Shown: positions 25,871 to 34,962, numbered from the stretch's first letter. The stretch is 64,000 bases of DNA from Veillonella absiana (GCF_032970905.1 NZ_JAWJZA010000006.1), one strand, 5' to 3'. Translations and numbers: made by a program. The notes: generated by a model not told the origin, from the sequence alone.

Positions 25871-26481
25871 TGGCTAAGAAAATTTTAACAACACCAATTA
25901 AACGTTCTGATTTAGACGGTATTAAAGTAGGCGATATCATTTATTTAACTGGTCATATTACGACTTGCCGCGACGTGGCACATCGTCGTTTGATCGAATT
26001 AGGTCGTGAACTTCCTGTAGATGTTCGTGATGGCGCTATCCTTCATGCAGGCCCAATTGTGCGTGCTCATGAGGATGACAAATTCGAAATGATTTCCGTA
26101 GGTCCTACAACGAGTATGCGTATGGAAAAATTCGAGTACGATTTTGTAAAAGAAACAGGCGTGCGCCTCATCGTTGGTAAAGGTGGTATGGGTCCTAACA
26201 CAGAACGTGCTTGTAAAGAATTTGGTGCCTTGCACCTCGTATTTCCTGCCGGTAATGCCGTACTAGCAGCAACAGAAGTAGAAGAAATCGAATCTGCTAA
26301 CTGGCGCGAACTAGGTATGCCAGAAACATTATGGACTTGCCGTGTAAAAGAATTCGGCCCGTTGATCGTATCCATTGATGCGGAAGGTAACAACTGGTTT
26401 GAACAGAAAAAAGTTGAGTATAATGCAGCAAAAGAAGAGGTACTTGCTGAAATCAACAAACACGTAAGTTTCATTAAATAA
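25870..26481 (+). CDS. Fumarate hydratase class I, beta subunit
   Basis: 203 residues, the C-terminal half of class I fumarase encoded as a separate subunit. Typical blocks are GDIIYLTGHITTCRDVAHRR, GPIVRAHEDDKFEMISVGPT, then TSMRMEKFEYDF, and GKGGMGPNTERACKEFGA. It starts on the last base of the alpha stop codon, so the two subunits are translationally coupled. A terminator lies 130 bases downstream. Confidence 0.9.
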   Translation: MAKKILTTPIKRSDLDGIKVGDIIYLTGHITTCRDVAHRRLIELGRELPVDVRDGAILHAGPIVRAHEDDKFEMISVGPTTSMRMEKFEYDFVKETGVRLIVGKGGMGPNTERACKEFGALHLVFPAGNAVLAATEVEEIESANWRELGMPETLWTCRVKEFGPLIVSIDAEGNNWFEQKKVEYNAAKEEVLAEINKHVSFIK

Positions 26482-26611
26482 ATTAAATTGTTTTTGCTAC
26501 ATATATTTCATATATGATTTAAGGTATATATTGAAATATATGTAGTGAAAACTTTATACATCGGCAAGTGCCTGTTGGTAGATTGATTTGTGTAAGTACC
26601 TAAAATGAATA

Positions 26612-26657
26612 TATAAGTCCCTTTTCAGAACTATTTTGTAAGAGGCTTATTTTTTTT
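26612..26657 (+). terminator. Terminator of the fumarase operon
   Basis: ATAAGTCCCTT (26612-26622) pairs with AAGAGGCTTAT (26640-26650) with one mismatch and one G-U, followed by seven T. Confidence 0.8.
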
Positions 26658-26702
26658 ACCCAAATTTAGAAAATGTTGTATTTTGAAAGTGAGATAAGGC
26701 TG

Positions 26703-27977
26703 ATGGATCAATCCGTTGTTATCACCCTAGGATTTTTGGTGTTTGCTATTATAATGTTTGCCTGGGAGAAAATACCTTTGTCCATTACAGCAATGATTGT
26801 AGCTGTAGGGCTTCATTTAACAGGCGTGTTGTCAGCAAAAGCTGCATTTGCAGGATTTGTAGATACGAATGTATTATTATTTATGGGGATGTTTATTGTA
26901 GGCGCTGCATTTTTCGAGACCGGTCTAGCTGTAGAGGTAGGCAATTTAGTTACTAAAGTAGCAAAAACTGAGACTCGTTTGATTATTGCTATTATGATGA
27001 TTACAGGGCTCCTATCCGGATTTTTGTCTAATACAGGAACTGCAGCTGTATTAATTCCAGTAGTCATTGGAATATGTAAAAAAGCAAACTTTAGTCAAAC
27101 TCGTATGATGATGCCTTTAGTTTTTGCTGCAGCTATGGGGGGCAATATTAGTTTGATTGGCGCGCCTGGAAATATGATTGCTCAAGCGGGGCTTCAACAA
27201 GCCGGTTTGCAAGGGTTTGAGTTTTTTGATTATGGAAAAATCGGCTTACCAATGTTAATTGTAGGGACTATTTTTTATGCTACTATTGGGAAACGATTTT
27301 TACCAACCACACCTAGTCGTACTCCAGATGCAAGTTATCAAGGTAATGATGATTATAGTCATATTCCAAGTTGGAAAAAATGGATTGCTGGTTTAGTTCT
27401 AGTAGGAACTGTAGCGGCTATGATTTTTGAAAAAGAGCTAGGTGTAAAACTCTATGTGAGTGCCTGGATTGGCGCATTAATATTGGTGGCTACGAATGTT
27501 ATTACTGAGACTGCTGCTATTAAGTCTATTGATATGAAGACTATTATGCTTTTTGCCGGTTCATTAGCTCTTGGTGATGCCATGGTAAAAACAGGTACAG
27601 GCTCTGTCATTGCAGATACTGTTGTTGCTATGTTGGGTACAAGTCCAGAGCCATTAGTATTATTGGTGGTTATCTTTATCTTGTCTGTATTTATGACAAA
27701 CTTTATGTCTAATACTGCAACTTGTGCTTTGCTAGTGCCAATTGGCTTATCCTTAGCTAATCAATTAGGGTTTGATCCTAAAGCAGTCCTAGCTGCTATT
27801 GTGGTAGGAAGCTCATTAGCTTATGCAACACCAATTGGTATGCCAGCGAATACCATGGTATATAATATTGCCGGATATAGCTTTATGGATTATGTGAAAG
27901 CAGGAATACCTTTGATTGTAGTATCTATGATTGTATCTTTAATTTTGTTACCAATTTTGTTCCCATTCCATCCATAA
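26703..27977 (+). CDS. SLC13/DASS-type anion (dicarboxylate) transporter
   Basis: 424 residues and about 11 membrane helices. Family marks are SNTGTAAVLIPVVIGICK in the first half and the matching SNTATCALLVPIGLSLANQL with ATPIGMPANTMVY in the second, the inverted-repeat SNT motifs of sodium-coupled dicarboxylate and sulfate carriers. The neighbouring fumarase suggests a C4-dicarboxylate such as malate, fumarate or succinate. The start at 26703 has AAGG only 3 bases upstream; the ATG at 26673 is the alternative. Sequence alone does not exclude another anion. Confidence 0.83.
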   Translation: MDQSVVITLGFLVFAIIMFAWEKIPLSITAMIVAVGLHLTGVLSAKAAFAGFVDTNVLLFMGMFIVGAAFFETGLAVEVGNLVTKVAKTETRLIIAIMMITGLLSGFLSNTGTAAVLIPVVIGICKKANFSQTRMMMPLVFAAAMGGNISLIGAPGNMIAQAGLQQAGLQGFEFFDYGKIGLPMLIVGTIFYATIGKRFLPTTPSRTPDASYQGNDDYSHIPSWKKWIAGLVLVGTVAAMIFEKELGVKLYVSAWIGALILVATNVITETAAIKSIDMKTIMLFAGSLALGDAMVKTGTGSVIADTVVAMLGTSPEPLVLLVVIFILSVFMTNFMSNTATCALLVPIGLSLANQLGFDPKAVLAAIVVGSSLAYATPIGMPANTMVYNIAGYSFMDYVKAGIPLIVVSMIVSLILLPILFPFHP

Positions 27978-27996
27978 TATATAATTTTAATAGTTA

Positions 27997-28046
27997 TGAG
28001 TATCTTAGCAATCCCCATTTTTGGGCGTTGCGGAGATACTCATTTT
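27997..28046 (+). terminator. Terminator of the SLC13 transporter gene
   Basis: TGAGTATCT (27997-28005) / AGATACTCA (28034-28042), an inner GCAA/TTGC stem, then TTTT. Confidence 0.75.
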
Positions 28047-28108
28047 AATTTATACGAATTTTTTACACATAGTTCTACTACTAAGTGTTATTTTTTTATA
28101 TAATAAAA

Positions 28109-28166
28109 GTATACATATTGAATATGAAAGGTATACATAGTGAATATATAGGTATACTTTCACTAG
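28109..28166 (+). repeat. Three direct repeats downstream of a -10 element, candidate operator
   Basis: GTATACATATTGAATATGAA (28109), GTATACATAGTGAATATATA (28131) and a partial GTATACTTTCACTAG (28152) are spaced 22 and 21 bases, two turns of the helix. TATAAT at 28099-28104 lies just upstream, and the macrodomain gene starts at 28206. A repressor or activator site is inferred. Confidence 0.5.
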
Positions 28167-28205
28167 TAGGAGTGAAGCGATCGTCGTGCGATAATGGGAG
28201 GCACT

Positions 28206-28994
28206 ATGAGTACTACAACACGGTTAGAGCAATTACAATGGTTAAATCAATGGTTACTTTCTGATATGCCAGAGTACAAGGATCATATCCATAGTTTTGG
28301 GAAGGATGAAGATGGTCAGTTTAAATTATTCCGTGCATTGATGAATGTGCGTGAACCGAGTCCTGTGACAGAAGAATTCTTAGATCGACAAGATGCATTT
28401 TTAGCAGGTGAGTTAACTCGTAAAGGTGTTACCGAGTTTTCTGATTTAAAAGAAATAGAACCTAATATATATCTATGGAAAGGTGATATTACAACTCTTC
28501 GTATTGAGGCTATTGTAAATGCTGCCAATAGTGGCATGACAGGTTGTTATCATCCGGGACATGAATGTATTGACAATGTGATTCACACTTATGCAGGTGT
28601 GCAATTGCGCTTGGAATGTGCTTTACTCATGGGGTTACAAGGTCATGAAGAGCCGATAGGTCAAGCACGTATAACGAATGCGTATAATTTACCAAGTACT
28701 TACGTAATTCATACGGTAGGGCCACAAATCTCAGGTCCTGTTACTGAAGAAGAATGTTATTTGTTAGAGGCTTGTTATCAATCTTGTTTGGAAGCGGCAA
28801 CAGCAGAAGGGATTACAAGCTTGGCCCTTTGCTGTATTAGTACTGGCGTATTCCATTTCCCTAATGAGAAGGCTGCTGAAATTGCAGTGCGTACAGTGAA
28901 AAATTATGTAGCAGAGCATCCAGAATTAAAGGTTGTGCTTGATGTATATACAGATGTAGATTTAGCAATCTATCAAGCACTGCTTGGAAAATAA
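28206..28994 (+). CDS. Zinc-containing macrodomain protein (ADP-ribosyl hydrolase type)
   Basis: 262 residues. An N-terminal helical extension (about 1-75) precedes a macrodomain: WKGDITTLRIEAIVNAANSG, then a Zn-binding GCYHPGHECID at about 112-122, a later YVIHTVGP and CISTGVFHFPNEKAAEIA. This Cys/His insertion marks the zinc macrodomains that, in staphylococci and streptococci, remove ADP-ribose placed by SirTM on a GcvH-like lipoyl carrier. No SirTM, GcvH-L or lipoate ligase is in this window, so the partner is unknown. The start follows GGGAGG. Confidence 0.85.
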   Translation: MSTTTRLEQLQWLNQWLLSDMPEYKDHIHSFGKDEDGQFKLFRALMNVREPSPVTEEFLDRQDAFLAGELTRKGVTEFSDLKEIEPNIYLWKGDITTLRIEAIVNAANSGMTGCYHPGHECIDNVIHTYAGVQLRLECALLMGLQGHEEPIGQARITNAYNLPSTYVIHTVGPQISGPVTEEECYLLEACYQSCLEAATAEGITSLALCCISTGVFHFPNEKAAEIAVRTVKNYVAEHPELKVVLDVYTDVDLAIYQALLGK

Positions 28995-29032
28995 GTGATA
29001 CCTGTATTTTTTCGCGCAGAAAACGGAATATT

Positions 29033-29064
29033 ATTCTATAATAGATATATTCTATAATAGATAT
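29033..29064 (+). repeat. Exact 16-bp tandem duplication containing TATAAT
   Basis: ATTCTATAATAGATAT at 29033-29048 is repeated without change at 29049-29064. Each copy contains TATAAT, so fhs may have two stacked -10 elements; no strong -35 is seen. Confidence 0.6.
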
Positions 29065-29102
29065 ATTAGGTATATATAACTACAGTAAGCATAGGAGGAT
29101 AT

Positions 29103-30773
29103 ATGTTAAGTGATATTGAAATAGCCCAACAGAATAGGATGGAAAAAATCCAAGTTATTGCTGATAAATGTGGCTTACAACCAGAAGAAATTGAACAATA
29201 TGGACATTATAAAGCGAAGATTTCTTTTGATGCCATTCGTCGTTTAGAAAATGAAAAAGATGGCAAGCTCGTTCTTGTTACAGCCATTACTCCAACACCA
29301 GCAGGGGAAGGTAAATCTACCACTAGCATTGGTTTAGTACAAGCCTTGAATAAAATTGGTAAAAATGCTATTGCTACACTTCGTGAACCATCCTTGGGTC
29401 CAGTGTTTGGTATTAAAGGTGGCGCCGCAGGTGGCGGTTATGCGCAAGTTGTGCCAATGGATGATATCAATCTTCACTTTACAGGTGATATGCACGCTAT
29501 CACATCTGCGAACAATTTGTTATCAGCAATGATTGATAATCATGTACATCAAGGAAATGAGTTAGGTATTGATATCCGTCAATTATCTTGGACTCGCGTG
29601 CTCGATATGAATGACCGTGCCCTTCGTAATGTAACAGTAGGTCTTGGTGGTAAAGTTTGCGGGTTCCCTCGTGAAGATCACTTCATGATTACTGTAGCAT
29701 CTGAAATCATGGCTATTCTTTGCCTAGCAAAAGATTTGGAAGATTTGAAAGCTCGTTTTGGCCGTATCGTTATTGGTTGCAATATGCAAGGTGAACCGGT
29801 GTATGTACATCAACTCGGTTGTGAAGGCGCTATGGCTCTCTTGATGAAAGATGCGATCAAACCAAATCTTGTACAAACCTTAGAACATACACCAGCTATC
29901 GTACATGGTGGACCATTTGCGAATATTGCTCATGGATGTAACTCTATCGTGGCTACAAAACTAGCATTGAAATTAGGTGACTTTGTTGTAACAGAAGCTG
30001 GTTTTGGTGCTGACCTTGGGGCAGAAAAATTCATGGATATTAAATGCCATTACGCAGGGATTTATCCAAATGCAGTTGTCATTGTAGCTACATTACGGGC
30101 CTTAAAAATGCATGGTGGCGTAGCTAAAGCCGATCTTAATAGTGAAAATGTAGCTGCTGTTACGGCTGGTTTTGTAAACTTGAAAAAGCAAATTGAAAAT
30201 ATGCGCTTCTTCGGAGTACCAGTGTTGGTAGCCATTAATAAATTTGCCACAGATACTGATGCAGAAATCGGTGAATTGAAACGTCTCTGTGATGAATACG
30301 GTGTGCCTGTAGAACTCAACGAATGTTGGGAAAAAGGTGGCGATGGCGGTATTGACATGGCTAAAAAAGTGGCTGAACTTGCTGAAAGCTCCAACCCAAC
30401 ACCTAAAACTGTATATGATGTGAATGATAGTATTGAAGAAAAAATCGATAAAATTGTTCAAACTATCTATGGCGGTGTAAAAGCAGACTTCACAGCGAAT
30501 GCGAAAAAACAAATTAAGCAATTAGCTGATTGGGGCCTTGATAAACTACCAGTATGTATGGCAAAAACTCAATACTCCTTGAGTGACAACCCTGCATTGT
30601 TAGGCGCACCATCTGGATTTAATATTACTGTATCCGATATTCGTGTAGCGAATGGGGCTGGATTTATCGTATGCCGTACCGGTGATGTGATGGTTATGCC
30701 TGGCCTTCCTAAGAAACCAGCAGCCCTTAATATGGATATTGAAGCTGATGGAACTATTAAAGGATTATTCTAA
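29103..30773 (+). CDS. fhs: Formate--tetrahydrofolate ligase
   Basis: 556 residues, the usual length. It makes 10-formyl-THF from formate, THF and ATP. The P-loop TPTPAGEGKSTTSIGL (about 68-83) and the conserved EPSLGPVFGIKGGAAGGGYA and FTGDMHAI follow in order. GGAGG lies 6 bases before the ATG. With the cyclodeaminase at 30891 and the glycine-controlled transporter at 31977 it forms a one-carbon/glycine block. Confidence 0.95.
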   Translation: MLSDIEIAQQNRMEKIQVIADKCGLQPEEIEQYGHYKAKISFDAIRRLENEKDGKLVLVTAITPTPAGEGKSTTSIGLVQALNKIGKNAIATLREPSLGPVFGIKGGAAGGGYAQVVPMDDINLHFTGDMHAITSANNLLSAMIDNHVHQGNELGIDIRQLSWTRVLDMNDRALRNVTVGLGGKVCGFPREDHFMITVASEIMAILCLAKDLEDLKARFGRIVIGCNMQGEPVYVHQLGCEGAMALLMKDAIKPNLVQTLEHTPAIVHGGPFANIAHGCNSIVATKLALKLGDFVVTEAGFGADLGAEKFMDIKCHYAGIYPNAVVIVATLRALKMHGGVAKADLNSENVAAVTAGFVNLKKQIENMRFFGVPVLVAINKFATDTDAEIGELKRLCDEYGVPVELNECWEKGGDGGIDMAKKVAELAESSNPTPKTVYDVNDSIEEKIDKIVQTIYGGVKADFTANAKKQIKQLADWGLDKLPVCMAKTQYSLSDNPALLGAPSGFNITVSDIRVANGAGFIVCRTGDVMVMPGLPKKPAALNMDIEADGTIKGLF

Positions 30774-30821
30774 TAGACTAATCATTAGTACAATTGATAG
30801 ATAATTAAGTTGATACGAATA

Positions 30822-30850
30822 TAGAGCCCTCGGGGTAACCGAGGGCTCTA
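30822..30850 (+). other. Perfect hairpin between fhs and the cyclodeaminase gene
   Basis: TAGAGCCCTCGG (30822-30833) / CCGAGGGCTCTA (30839-30850). No T-run follows (ATACTATAG), so it may be an RNA-stability or processing element rather than an intrinsic terminator. Confidence 0.6.
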
Positions 30851-30890
30851 ATACTATAGCAATCTACGTTTTGGATAAATAAGGTGAATT

Positions 30891-31511
30891 ATGGAATTAA
30901 AAACATTAACAGTACAAGACTTTGTAACAGCAGCAGCCTCTGAGGCACCTACACCAGGTGGTGGGGCGGTAGCCGCTGTTACCGCAGCCACTGGAGCAGC
31001 ATTGGCTGAAATGGTGGCAAATTTAACGATTGGTAAAAAGGGCTATGAAGATGTGAAAGATGTGATGGTGGATCTTCAACAACGAGCACAAGTAATTCGT
31101 GAACGTTCATTGGAGCTGGCACAAGCTGATGCTGATGCGTTTGGCTTGTTTATGAATGCCTTAGCATTGCCAAAAGAAACGGATGAGGAAAAAGCTATCC
31201 GTAAAGAGGCCTTACAAAATGCCTATAAATCAGCCGGCTCTGTACCTTTTGAAATTGGTGAATTGGCGAACCAAATTTTTGATTTAGCAGACATTGCTGT
31301 ACAACAAGGTAATACTAATCTTGTTACAGATGGTGCTATTGCAGCTATTAATGCTCGTGCTGCAGTACGAGCTGCATTCCTCAATGTGCGTATTAATTTA
31401 ATGGGTATCAAAGATGAAGCTTTCAATAAGGAAATGCGTGAAAAGATGGAGGCTATTGAATCCCAAATTGATGCACGGGAACAAGCTATTGTAAATGCTT
31501 GCAATTTATAA
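30891..31511 (+). CDS. fchA: Cyclodeaminase/cyclohydrolase family protein (FchA-like)
   Basis: 206 residues, an all-helical formiminotetrahydrofolate cyclodeaminase-type protein. TPGGGAVAAVTAATGAALAE is the family's start and NLVTDGAIAAINARAAVRAA its end. In one-carbon anaerobes such proteins interconvert methenyl-THF with formimino- or formyl-THF. Placement 117 bases behind fhs supports a methenyl-THF cyclohydrolase or cyclodeaminase role. It ends before the glycine riboswitch transcript begins. Confidence 0.85.
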   Translation: MELKTLTVQDFVTAAASEAPTPGGGAVAAVTAATGAALAEMVANLTIGKKGYEDVKDVMVDLQQRAQVIRERSLELAQADADAFGLFMNALALPKETDEEKAIRKEALQNAYKSAGSVPFEIGELANQIFDLADIAVQQGNTNLVTDGAIAAINARAAVRAAFLNVRINLMGIKDEAFNKEMREKMEAIESQIDAREQAIVNACNL

Positions 31512-31571
31512 TTTATGAAAATAATTCATATCTGATATGATAAACATTCTATAGAGATTATAGATTTTATA

Positions 31572-31600
31572 TTGAAAATGTAAAGATATAGAGTTATAAT
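31572..31600 (+). promoter_or_regulatory. Promoter of the glycine riboswitch transcript
   Basis: TTGAAA at 31572-31577, 17 bases, TATAAT at 31595-31600, placing the transcript start near 31607, just before the first aptamer. Confidence 0.8.
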
Positions 31601-31619
31601 GAATAACAGTTACATATCG

Positions 31620-31800
31620 CGTGGATGATCTATGCGGGAGAAGGCACTAGCCTACCGAAGGAGTTAAACTCTCAGGTGTTTTTAGGAACGGGACCGTATG
31701 GGGACACAACTCTGGAGAGTCCCATTTAATTGGGCGCCGAAGGTGCAAGGAGGTAATCCTCCAAAATCTCTCAGGCAAAAGGACAGAGCTTATAGAAAAT
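31620..31800 (+). promoter_or_regulatory. Tandem glycine riboswitch (gcvT motif)
   Basis: Two glycine aptamers in series. The first (about 31629-31700) has GCGGGAG, ACCGAAGGAG, AAACTCTCAGG and GGGACCGTA. The second (about 31710-31790) has CTCTGGAGAG, GCGCCGAAGGTGCAAGGAGG, CTCTCAGGCAAAAGGACAGAG, a near-exact match to the class. P1 of aptamer 2 is CTCTG/CAGAG (31710-31714/31784-31788). A terminator follows at 31891 before the transporter gene. GGACAG (31781-31786) can pair with CTGTCT in the terminator's 5' arm, suggesting that glycine binding frees the terminator and shuts expression; this direction is inferred. Confidence 0.95.
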
Positions 31801-31890
31801 ACATAGATAATCATTTTTCCTATGGAATTTTACCTATTTCCTATGGTATGGATGGTAAGGTATTATTTATTGTATTTATATTTGCTATTT

Positions 31891-31926
31891 ACCTGTCTCC
31901 AGAGTTATATGGAGGCAGGTTTTTTG
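31891..31926 (+). terminator. Riboswitch-controlled terminator
   Basis: ACCTGTCTCC (31891-31900) / GGAGGCAGGT (31911-31920) with one mismatch, then TTTTTT. It stands 51 bases before the transporter start, as expected for transcriptional attenuation. Confidence 0.85.
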
Positions 31927-31976
31927 TGTTTGTTCTTGTTGTTGGGGACGTTTTGTAGAGGAAAAGGAGAAAGAAT

Positions 31977-33341
31977 ATGTTGGAGTTATTAACTGCTATT
32001 GATGATTTTATATGGGGCCCACCGCTTTTAATATTACTCATCGGTACAGGTATAATGTTGACCATTCGGTTAAAGTTTTTGCAAGTTACTAAGTTACCTA
32101 TGGCTCTTGGATTAATTTTTACGGCTCGTAACAAAGGATCTGGGGATATTGATAGCTTCAAGGCTCTTTGTACAGCCTTGGCGGCTACAGTAGGTACTGG
32201 TAACATTGTCGGGGTAGCTACAGCCGTTCATGCTGGTGGCCCTGGTGCTATTTTCTGGATGTGGGTAGCGGCATTTGTAGGTATGGCTACTAAATATGCA
32301 GAAGGTTGTTTGGCTGTTAAATATCGTACAGTCGATGACAACGGAGAAGTATCTGGTGGCCCTATGTACTACATTCAAAATGGTTTAGGTGAAAAATACA
32401 AACCATTGGCATTCTTATTTGCCTTCTTTGGTGTGTTAGTTGCATTCTTTGGCATTGGTACATTTGCACAAGTAAATGCTATCGTAGATATTACAAAATT
32501 GACCACATCCATTCCAGTAGAATACACAGCAGCTATTCTAACCGTATTAGTAGCGGCTGTTACACTTGGTGGGCTGCAATCCATTGCTAAAACAGCTTCC
32601 AAGGTGGTTCCTGCGATGGCAGCGATTTATGTAATAGCAACAGGTGTATTTTTGATTATGTTTGCTGACCGTATTCCTGGTGCAATAGAACAAATTATTG
32701 AAAGCGCTTTCACTGGCACAGCTGCACAAGGTGGTTTCCTTGGTGCCACTGTTATGCTCGCTATGCGTAGTGGTGTGGCGCGTGGTGTATTCTCTAATGA
32801 ATCTGGTTTAGGTAGTGCACCAATCGTTGCAGCGGCAGCCAAAACAAAATGGCCTGCAGAACAAGGATTGATCTCCATGACAGGTACATTTATTGACACT
32901 ATCATTATTTGTACCATGACTGGCTTGATGCTCGTTGTGAGTGGCACATGGACAGGTACTGTAAATGGTGCAGCATTGACTAATGAAGCATTCTTGATGG
33001 CATTCCCAGATTATGGTGGCATCATTTTATGCGTAGGTTTGGCATTGTTCGCATTCACCACAATTCTTGGTTGGAATTATTATGGCGAACGTTGTGTAGA
33101 ATACCTCGTAGGCGTTAAAGGTATCTTGCCATACCGTTTGATTTTCATCGCTCTTGTTGGTTGTGGTGCATTCATTAAACTTGAGGTTATCTGGGTGCTA
33201 GCAGATATTGTAAACGGTTTGATGGCTATTCCTAACTTGATTGCCTTGATTGGTTTGAGCACTGTAGTTGTGAAAGAAACGAAAGAATATTACGATTACT
33301 TGCAAAACCGTAATCGCTTGTTGAAAGTGGTTCAAAAATAA
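31977..33341 (+). CDS. Sodium:alanine/glycine symporter (AgcS family)
   Basis: 454 residues with about 11 membrane helices. Family marks include LCTALAATVGTGNIVGVATA, WMWVAAFVGMATKYAEG, SGGPMYYIQNG and SNESGLGSAPIVAAAA. The protein imports alanine or glycine with Na+. The tandem glycine riboswitch in its leader makes glycine the most likely substrate or signal. AAGGAG lies 8 bases before the ATG. It is monocistronic, ending in a strong terminator. Confidence 0.92.
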   Translation: MLELLTAIDDFIWGPPLLILLIGTGIMLTIRLKFLQVTKLPMALGLIFTARNKGSGDIDSFKALCTALAATVGTGNIVGVATAVHAGGPGAIFWMWVAAFVGMATKYAEGCLAVKYRTVDDNGEVSGGPMYYIQNGLGEKYKPLAFLFAFFGVLVAFFGIGTFAQVNAIVDITKLTTSIPVEYTAAILTVLVAAVTLGGLQSIAKTASKVVPAMAAIYVIATGVFLIMFADRIPGAIEQIIESAFTGTAAQGGFLGATVMLAMRSGVARGVFSNESGLGSAPIVAAAAKTKWPAEQGLISMTGTFIDTIIICTMTGLMLVVSGTWTGTVNGAALTNEAFLMAFPDYGGIILCVGLALFAFTTILGWNYYGERCVEYLVGVKGILPYRLIFIALVGCGAFIKLEVIWVLADIVNGLMAIPNLIALIGLSTVVVKETKEYYDYLQNRNRLLKVVQK

Positions 33342-33371
33342 TATAGTTATATTTTAATATGATTTTAGTAC

Positions 33372-33422
33372 AATAATCTTTCATAGGATCTAGGCTATCT
33401 TATGAAAGATTATTTTGTTTTT
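33372..33422 (+). terminator. Terminator of the AgcS symporter gene
   Basis: AATAATCTTTCATA (33372-33385) / TATGAAAGATTATT (33401-33414), a perfect 14-bp stem, then TTGTTTTT. Confidence 0.85.
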
Positions 33423-33449
33423 ACCAGAAATATATCAAATTTATTCGAA

Positions 33450-33478
33450 TTGATAAAATGACAGGAATCATGTAAACT
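33450..33478 (+). promoter_or_regulatory. Promoter of the NCS2 permease gene
   Basis: TTGATA at 33450-33455, 17 bases, TAAACT at 33473-33478. The short leader to 33517 shows no riboswitch. Confidence 0.55.
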
Positions 33479-33516
33479 AACGATAGTAATAGTTTAATTT
33501 AATATGGGGGAGAAGT

Positions 33517-34869
33517 ATGAACACTGAACTCGAAAACCAACAGAGTAACACGGTTGACTCCTTGTTACCAGTTCCTCAGCTCGTTGCGTACGGTCTGCAA
33601 CATGTATTAGCTATGTATGCAGGTGCCGTAGCGGTGCCAATTATCATTGCACAAGCCTTACATTTACCAGTTGAGGATTTGATTCGCTTGATTAATGCGG
33701 ATCTTTTTACTTGTGGTATTGCCACATTGATCCAAACATTAGGATTTTGGAAAATTGGGGGACGTATCCCAATGATTCAGGGGGTAACCTTTGCATCTGT
33801 AACGCCAATGATTATGATTGGTGCTGAGCACGGCATTACTGCTATTTATGGTGCCATTATTGTGGCCGGTCTTATTACATTCCTCGTGGCTCCATTTTTT
33901 AGTCGTTTAATTCGTTTGTTCCCGCCAGTGGTAACTGGTACCATCATTACTATCATTGGTATTTCCTTGATGCCTGTGGCAGTAAACTGGATGGGGGGCG
34001 GAAATCCTAAAGCTGAAAACTTTGCTAGTTTTACAAATCTCGGCTTATCCTTTATTACCTTCTTAATTGTTGTATTTGTATATCGTTTTGGTAAAGGATT
34101 CTTTGGCAATATCGCAGTCTTAGTTGGGTTGTTTGCCGGTACAGCTATTGCTATGGCTATGGGCGTAACTGATTTTAGTGCTGTAGGTAAATCTGAATGG
34201 GTATCTATCATTCAACCATTTTATTTTGGCTTACCAACATTTGATGTTGCCTCTATTGTATCTATGTGCATTGTAATGCTTGTAGTTATGGTAGAAACTA
34301 CTGGTGATAGTATTGCTATTGGTGAAATTGTTGATAAAAAAATCGGGAAAAAGGAATTAGCTGCCATTTTACGTGCGGATGGATTATCCACATTATTGGG
34401 TGGTATTCTAAATAGCTTCCCGTACACTGCATTTGCTCAAAATGTTGGTCTAATTGCAGTAACTCGTGTTAAGAGCCGTTTCGTAGTGGCTGCGTCTGGT
34501 GTAATTCTTGTGCTATTAGGTTTGTTCCCTAAATTGGCAGCTATCGTTGCATCTGTACCAAACCCTGTATTGGGCGGTGCTGGCCTTGCGATGTTTGGTA
34601 TGATTATTGCCAGTGGTATCCGTTCTTTGGGTAAAGTAAGCTTTGATAATAATTATAACTTGATGTTGGTGGCGATTAGTGTTGGTGTTGCCATGATTCC
34701 ATTGGCATCCCCAACATTCTATAATCATTTCCCAGATTGGGCTAAAATCGTATTGAAATCTGGTATTACCTTTGGTAGTATCATGGCAATCTGTTTGAAT
34801 TTATTATTCAATGGCCTTGGGAAAAGTGAAAGTGCAGAACAAGATCTTGAGACTATGGGCCGCCGTTAA
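33517..34869 (+). CDS. Nucleobase:cation symporter, NCS2 family (xanthine/uracil permease type)
   Basis: 450 residues and about 14 hydrophobic segments. NCS2 marks are QHVLAMYAGAVAVPIIIA near the start, GGRIPMIQGVTFASVTPMI, the motif ETTGDSIAIGEI with its key acidic residues, and LNSFPYTAFAQNVGLIAVT. The QNVG and TGD pattern fits xanthine or uric acid permeases (PbuX/PucJ type) rather than the uracil branch, but specificity is not certain. It has its own promoter and terminator. Confidence 0.88.
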   Translation: MNTELENQQSNTVDSLLPVPQLVAYGLQHVLAMYAGAVAVPIIIAQALHLPVEDLIRLINADLFTCGIATLIQTLGFWKIGGRIPMIQGVTFASVTPMIMIGAEHGITAIYGAIIVAGLITFLVAPFFSRLIRLFPPVVTGTIITIIGISLMPVAVNWMGGGNPKAENFASFTNLGLSFITFLIVVFVYRFGKGFFGNIAVLVGLFAGTAIAMAMGVTDFSAVGKSEWVSIIQPFYFGLPTFDVASIVSMCIVMLVVMVETTGDSIAIGEIVDKKIGKKELAAILRADGLSTLLGGILNSFPYTAFAQNVGLIAVTRVKSRFVVAASGVILVLLGLFPKLAAIVASVPNPVLGGAGLAMFGMIIASGIRSLGKVSFDNNYNLMLVAISVGVAMIPLASPTFYNHFPDWAKIVLKSGITFGSIMAICLNLLFNGLGKSESAEQDLETMGRR

Positions 34870-34932
34870 TTACGTTCACTATCTATGGTGAATGCTAATA
34901 GGGCAGGACTGTTTTAATTACATACAGCATAG

Positions 34933-34962
34933 GTGGAGGTACTTTTGTATCTCCACTTTTTT
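34933..34962 (+). terminator. Terminator of the NCS2 permease gene
   Basis: GTGGAGGTAC (34933-34942) / GTATCTCCAC (34947-34956) with a TTTT loop, then six T. Confidence 0.85.

Noticed and set aside
31698..31958. Open frame of 86 codons on the plus strand before the AgcS gene
   Set aside because: It lies inside the glycine riboswitch and its terminator, whose conserved bases explain the sequence fully.
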